Source: Misgurnus anguillicaudatus (taxonomy: Eukaryota; Chordata; Actinopteri; Cypriniformes; Cobitidae). From it: a stretch of DNA of 64,000 nt. The stretch spans positions 12,506,001 to 12,570,000 of the forward strand of contig NC_073358.2 of NCBI RefSeq assembly GCF_027580225.2, written 5' to 3'. Positions 52,170 through 64,000 of the stretch are shown here, piece by piece (the stretch's first letter is position 1; each line of letters begins with the position of its first letter). A program made the position numbers and the translations under genes. The notes beneath the pieces are model-generated. The model was not told the DNA's origin, did not search any database, and saw only the letters and a program-made list of their open reading frames with translations.

Positions 52170-53035
52170 GGACCATTGATTTCCATAGTGACAAAAAATG
52201 CTAAGTCAATAGTGCTCCAAACATTGCTCAAAATATCTTCCTTTGTGTTCAGCAGAACAAATCTTTTTATACGGGTTAGGAACAACTTGAGGGTGAGTAA
52301 ATTGTGGTTATCGCACACTTGCAGCTGCTTTTTGTAATTAGCATAGTTATAATTTCTATAAACAGAGTATATGAAGCTATGGCCAAAAGTACATATGATT
52401 GCAAAGCTTTCCAGAATGACCTCTCGGCAGCAGCATACAGCGGCAGAACTGCGAATGGGTGGTAATTAAGAATGTTGGTGGCGAGAAGCGACTCTGAACA
52501 TGTCATGAGCACACATGCAGTGCACTAAAGGCACAGATGCGAGATGGATTTATAATGATGGGACTATGATGTCATGCCTATTTACAACCAAACTGTAGAG
52601 TGAGGATCATTAGGGCTGTTCTTCAAGCAGATTTTATGGTTTCAAAGGGAGAGCATTGTACAATATGTACAGCATTGTTCTTAATTTTTCATTATGCATT
52701 TACGTCATGTTTCTTTCTTTTATTTTAGATATTTCAACATAGTTGAATAAAGTGTGCAATATAAAAATATATCTTGTGCTAATCTGTCAAGCTCTTGTGT
52801 GTTGAGTGGAAAGGATAATTTCAGAAGCAATTAAAGGGATAGTTCACTGAAAATGGAAATTAAGTCATTATTTGTTCCAAACCTGTATAAATGTCTTTGT
52901 TCTGCTGAATACAAATGAAGTTATTTTAAAAATGTTATTAACCAAACAGATTTGGGGCACCATTCACTTCCATAGTATTATTTTTTCGTACTGTCAATGA
53001 TTCTTTAGGATCTTCCTTTGTATGTATTTTAAAAG
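52170..53035. repeat. two fragments of the 'AGTTCACCC' MITE family
   Basis: A right-hand fragment ends about 52305 (TTAGGAACAACTTGAGGGTG). A left-hand fragment starts at TTAA 52831 (AGGGATAGTTCACTGAAAAT). Both match the family at 3002-3429. 52306-52830 shows nothing recognisable. Confidence 0.5.
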
Positions 53036-53882
53036 TTTGAAACAACTCCTCACATCCTGATAGCAATCACTGTGTTAAGTTGTTTAAATGTATTTGTAGA
53101 AATGTATGTCATCTGTGAAAGGCGTAGGACCAAAAAATGTTCAACAAATCATAGATTTCGGTCCGAACGGACGTTTCCATTTTTGTCCCTCATACGTAAG
53201 CGTAATTTGAATGCCCACCGCGCAGCTAGTCCACGCAGACACCATACGTCATCGGCACGTTCACGTGCGCTTACGTCCTGTCTGTAAACAGTGAGAACAG
53301 CAAACTTTTCTGCTGAATTGACAACCTACACAGGAGGCACAAAACGAAAGACATCTTTTATAACAACAACAGCAAAAACTGCCTGGATCAGCAAGAGCAA
53401 AAACCCAAATTAACATCGGTAACTTTACAGCTGTACCACGAGATGAAACAGCTGCAGGAGGCAAAGGGTCTGAAAGGGTCGTTGCAGTGTTTATTTTGGT
53501 ACACGATATGATTGTATTTAGATGGATTCAGATAATCTATTTTGATGAAACATTGTGTTGCTTATGAAATTTGTGTTCGTTTACGGATTAGCGTAACGAT
53601 ATAGTGACTACGTCTACACAACCGAACGTGTGCTTAAATTAATTCTGATGTAAACCAGTTGTTTGGTTATTTTGGAAGTGTTATTCGACTTTGTACTGCA
53701 AAGTTTTCTCACTGCTGAATGAGACATGAGAGATGTGACCGTCTGATCTGTGCGTGTTCATGTGTTTTGATAGAGGCGTGACATTGGATGGCAATTTGAC
53801 TTGAGGGTGGGATCGGGATTTCATTGCTAGGCGGCTACCATTAGCATTTTTCAAAATGTGTTACCCTACCTTTAACTCATAT
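53036..53882. other. intergenic, probable old repeat, no gene seen
   Basis: 53110-53480 is GC-richer with CpG-bearing phrases typical of dispersed fish repeats. No protein recognised. Confidence 0.3.
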
Positions 53883-53886
53883 TTAA

Positions 53887-54377
53887 AGGGGCTATGGCAC
53901 AAGACTTTTTTAAGATGTCAAATAAATCTTTGGTGTCCCCAGAGCACATATGTGAAGTTTTGGCTCAAAATACCATATAAGTAATTTATTATAGCATGTT
54001 AAAATTGCCACTTTGTAGGTGTGTGCAAAAATGTGCCGTTTTGGGTGTGTCCTTTAAAATGCAAATGAGCTGATGAAAATCAAACACTGATCACAATGAT
54101 GGTGGTTTGTTGCAATTAAAACTCAATTGTGTTTTTCTCTACACTAAATGGCAGTGCTGTGGTTAAGGGGTGGTATAATTATAATAAGAGCTCCTTATGA
54201 CATCATAAGGAGAGCCAAATTTCAACGACCTATTTTTCATGTGCTTGTAGAGAATGGTTTACCAAAACTAAGTTACTGGGTTGATCTTTTTCACATTTTA
54301 TAGGTTGATAGAAGCACTGGGGACCCAATTATAGCACTTAAACATGGAAAAAGTCAGATTTTTATGCCATGGCCCCT
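53887..54377. mobile_element. 491-bp TTAA-flanked element
   Basis: TTAA at 53883-53886 and 54378-54381. Ends AGGGGCTATGGCACAAGACT and, inverted, AGGGGCCATGGCATAAAAAT. The interior matches the 39880-42749 family. Confidence 0.8.
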
Positions 54378-54462
54378 TTAATATCTCCACGGCAGTCAAG
54401 ACCATATTTACAAGAAGCATTTTAATAATAATGACGAACGCAGCCAACTGGTATTAATTAAG

Positions 54463-54468
54463 TTTATT
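54463..54468 (-). promoter_or_regulatory. npr2: poly(A) signal of npr2
   Basis: AATAAA on the - strand, about 430 bases after the npr2 stop codon. It marks the probable end of the convergent transcript, about 5 kb from the spag8 stop. Confidence 0.55.
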
Positions 54469-54895
54469 GAACAAAATATTTTACAATGTCTTGGATATAC
54501 ATATATACAAATATTACATTACGATATAACTTCACTTTGCATCCAACGAAACCTTTCGCCCTACACTTTCCTTTCTAGTGCTTTATGGAAATATATCAAG
54601 TACGTGTCACCGATATCCAAAACACGGCATACAAATCTGAATATATAAAGCACAAAAAATACGAATTTCCCCTGAAAAGACGTACTTAACAATAGGCACA
54701 TGAGAACTTTATTATAAAAAACTTTACAATTTTTGCAGTTTAAGCAGGTATGAAATATACCTGAATTGACCTCCCTTAAAAGGTTTTATAATGTGCTGTT
54801 CTATGTGAGAGTGGGAAACACCCTTTCAAGCACAGAACAAATATATATGAAGCAGTGGCTCTTTGCACGGTCACTTCCTGTCATCAGCAGTGCTC

Positions 54896-60760
<5,865 letters not shown>

Positions 60761-60761
60761 A

Positions 60762-60835
60762 AAGAACGGGACCTTTAATATATATATATATATATATAAA
60801 TATATATATTTAAAGGTCCCGTTCTTTCTGTGTTT
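60762..60835. repeat. (TA)n between inverted MITE ends
   Basis: AAAGAACGGGACCTTTAA, then about 30 bp of TA, then TTTAAAGGTCCCGTTCTTT, the near-exact complement. Confidence 0.9.
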
Positions 60836-61336
60836 TTGAAGATTTGATTGTGTTTACAGTGTGCATATTATATTATTACGTGTGTTCATGTTTCACGTGT
60901 AAAAAACCACAGTATTTTTCACACAATTTACTTATCTGAATATCGCTGTTTTCACTATCCTCAAATTGCTGATGTCTTCCTTATGAAGTCCCTCCTTCAG
61001 AAATACGTATTGAGTTCTAATTGTGTAGTTTGTTTAGTGTGTTGTGATTTGATAGCAGCTTTGCTTGCCGTTAGCTTTGCTTGCGACTGACGTATTCCTG
61101 TGGGCGGAGGTAAGTCAAAAAACTGTTCTAGTGACGTCATTAAAGCCGGAAGGACTGTAGTCCAAACCAGCTGTTCGCTGTAGGCTTTGAAAGGGGACTT
61201 CTGTTAAAGAAAATATATCGCCTTGCAGTGAACTTTGAGCTTTATCATTTTGCAGGTATTATTTATGCTTTTATAGCAACATTACACACTAACTAGGGAA
61301 TGTGACTAACTAATGGGGTCAGAAAGAATGTGACCT
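60814..61336. mobile_element. 523-bp TTAA-flanked element
   Basis: TTAA at 60810-60813 and 61337-61340. Ends AGGTCCCGTTCTTTCTG and, inverted, AGGTCACATTCTTTCTG. Non-coding interior. Confidence 0.8.
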
Positions 61337-61639
61337 TTAATTAGTCTAACACAAATTGTATATAGTACTATAATTTATTGATTTCTTTTTAATTGCATTA
61401 AGACAAATAGTTTGAGTTTGGGTTCTAGGAAAAAAGCCCAGAGCGCGGACCGCCATTTTCTCAAGCTGGATTGTAATGTGTTTAAAACATGTTATCCTGC
61501 TTTTAAAATCGTTATAGGATAATATTGTTGCTCTATCATAGACTCTGTATTTCTTAAAATAAATAAAATATACAACATGAATAAATGTTATTCCAGGTTA
61601 ATTTTCTAACGATTCTTTAAATTTAACATCTGTGTTGTG

Positions 61640-63675
61640 CAGGCACGTGCACACATAGAGATCAAAGGGGGCTTCAGCACCTGCCCTTTTAATTCCTGGA
61701 GAGAAGGTGCCCTTTTTTTTGGGGGTGCTTTTTTATTTTTTTTAAATAATATGATCTTGAACTGATGTCTGTCTGTTTCTTGTGTTTTTTACTTATTACT
61801 TATTAAATTTAACATTAATTTATTCAGGAATCATTTAAATGAGATTTAAACTCTTATAAAAATAAAAATAGCACTATTTGTGGTACACAAACGGTTAACC
61901 GGTGAGTCCCGCCTCCAAAACTCACATTGCTTATATGATTGGCTTTCCCTTTCCTAGGTCCCGCCTCTCTAACCTACTTCGCTTTATGATTGGTTTTGTC
62001 TTTACTCGTGTAATTTAGGCTGTATTTGCGCTTGTAAGAAGCGCCAAAGCTCAGCCTGAATGAGACGCGATGTGCATGATTATACAGGCAGGCTACCCAG
62101 TAAGTGTGTGAGGAAGAAAGCATTCTTATTAACAGTTTTATGCACAAAATATTGGACACGTTGTACACATAACGATTCAGGGACATTGTTTTCCGCGGCA
62201 ATCCCATATTAACCTGAGGAGTTGCAAACTTGTAACAGTGTAGTGTATGTAGTTTAAACAGACTGCTCATAAAATAATAAAGCACAAACAATAATATCCT
62301 TGCTGACTACAGTAGTAAGATTATTTTGTTTGCGTTTTTTTGTAATGGCTGTTAACTCTTTCCCCGCCATTGACGAGTTATCTCATCAATCTGCAATACC
62401 GCTATTATCCACCAGGTGGCTTATAATAACCGGAAGTATTGCTCTAGGGCAAACAGCTGTATGTCCGTGTATGTTTTAAAGATCGCTCTGCATCTGATCT
62501 ATATCAAAAGTCCTTCACAAAAATGGAATTATCTCAGCTTTTTACTCAAAATTTGGTGTTTTGGATGAAACCTACACATGTTTGAGAGGTGATAAAAACA
62601 GAACACATGAAGGTAGGATGAAACTGATTTTTTTGTTTGAAAGCAGATGGTCTGTTCTTTTATTTCATATATTATATGTTTATATATTTAAAAAGGAGCA
62701 TTTTCTGGAAGGCATTAAACTTTTGTGAAAATCATGAAAAATGCTGAGTTAAATAAGTAGCCTATAATGTGTTATACTGGAGTGCTGGAGTAGATTGGGA
62801 AGAAATCTGATGGTTCAGTATTTTACTTGCCCAGTCAGAATTTTCACTGACATCACAAAAAAGTAAAATATAAAATACAAATAAAATAGGTCTATATTTG
62901 TTGTTTCTGACATGTGCAACCCTAATAAATATGAAACCTAAGATTAAAGGTGCCAAAGAATGCATTGACATAATATGTTAAATTGTTCTTTGATAATTAC
63001 ATAGAAGGTTTGTGGCTTTATTAAGTGCAAAAATTATCCAGAAACGTTTTTACATGTCCATTTACAACCCTAGAATTTGTCATTTGAATTAAATGGTGTA
63101 TTTTTGCCCTATTTGAAAGATTCATAAATAATAATGTTGCGCTCTGCTCTGATTGCTCTGCTTTGAGGCTCATGCCAGAAGCTCACATTAGTAAACAGAC
63201 CTTATATTTTGAGCCCTTATCAGACAGATTTTGAGTAACAACTAATTGTTAACTAGTAGAACTTCAGCTTAACGCTAGCATATATCATTTATTTGCATGT
63301 AGCGCTAACTCAGCAGTCACAACTTTGTTTTTAGCATTTTAACAAATTTGTAATTAATGTGTAATTTAATGTTTTCAAAACATGCACATTGTTCAATGGT
63401 TTCCTTTGCTGCTCTATAAACCTAGAAGACTAAGGAGACCATGGTTTCTGTGTGAACTGAATATTTTGTAGACATCTTTTGAAAATGAAACAATTGCGTG
63501 AGTTTGAGGAAGATAAAATTAATTAACTTTTTTAATTAATTTTTTAAATAAGAAGTCAGAATTGCATTAATATATATACTGTTTTGTTTAAAAAAAGAAA
63601 AAAAAACATAATTATGAGAAGTGCCCTTTATTTCACTTGAGCCCCTGCCCCTTAAAATGTCTGTGAACGTCCCTG
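61640..63675. mobile_element. hAT-like transposon, 2036 bp
   Basis: Ends CAGGCACGTGCACACATAGA and, inverted, CAGGGACGTTCACAGACATT, flanked by perfect 8-bp duplications GTGTTGTG (61632-61639, 63676-63683). No transposase domain recognised, so it is non-autonomous. It appears to hold other old repeats (TTAACTCTTTCCCCGCC at 62350; TTAAAGGTGCCAAAGAATGC at 62945). Confidence 0.85.
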
Positions 63676-63779
63676 GTGTTGTGGTTAGGAGGATTATCTA
63701 GTTTTTGGATGTAATATTGGTGAGTATTCGATTATTTCCACTATCAGAGAATTTGTATATCATACATATGAATTAAATA

Positions 63780-64000
63780 TACACTCAAAAAAACTATTTT
63801 TGCACCTTGTCTAATTTAGTTAAATGAAAAAAGTTAATACAACACATTTTTTATCTCAACCTAATTTTATCATGTTCAATCCACTAATTTATTCCCAGCA
63901 TGCTTTGCATACAACTGCCTTTGGAGAGTCATTTTTAAAATTAAGTGTTGTTTTATGCATTTTTAGGTAAAGAGAAAGACTTTTTAGGGGCGGTTTCCCG
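63780..64000. repeat. dispersed repeats running off the window end
   Basis: 63780-63985 matches the 56275 family (TTCCCAGCATGCTTTGCAT, GGAGAGTCATTTTT). 63989-64000 starts a copy of the GGGGCGGTTTCCCG family. Confidence 0.5.

Overview
This is nuclear DNA from a teleost fish, probably a cypriniform. It is AT-rich with long introns and GT-AG splice sites. It carries many Tc1-like, hAT-like and TTAA-flanked DNA transposons, a tRNA-derived SINE, and a teleost-type melanin-concentrating hormone. Five protein-coding genes are supported; most other long open frames lie inside repeats or shadow real exons.

Layout. (1) 1-2.7 kb: the last five exons of slc30a5 (zinc transporter ZnT5), + strand. (2) 3.9-6.5 kb: complete ccnb1 (cyclin B1), nine exons, + strand, 399 aa. 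slc30a5 and ccnb1 are also neighbours in human 5q13. (3) 6.8-38 kb: a repeat-rich interval whose only gene is the intronless pro-melanin-concentrating hormone gene (pmch, - strand, 22299-22673). It holds L2-like LINE debris, two decayed Tc1-like elements, one LTR end, SINE debris and many MITEs. (4) 38.3-49.4 kb: complete spag8-like gene, six exons, + strand, 197 aa, encoding a predicted ciliary/flagellar microtubule inner protein. Its introns 3 and 4 are swollen by nested transposons, and its promoter plus exon 1 has an inverted, degenerate duplicate directly upstream. (5) 54.5-60.2 kb: the last three exons of a natriuretic-peptide-receptor-type guanylate cyclase (npr2 by synteny), - strand, tail-to-tail with spag8 as in human 9p13. 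The rest of npr2 lies beyond the right edge. (6) 60.8-64 kb: npr2 intron or upstream sequence filled by a TTAA-flanked element and a 2-kb hAT-like element with a perfect 8-bp target duplication.

The genes do not form a pathway; they are neighbours by ancestral linkage. The notable biology is in the non-genic architecture: four hAT-like insertions with 8-bp target duplications (three perfect, one 7/8), nine elements flanked by TTAA, four Tc1-like copies, three-level nesting inside spag8 introns, foldback structures, and the spag8 exon-1 inverted duplication. I found no convincing new multi-gene system. No tRNA, rRNA or CRISPR feature was recognised.
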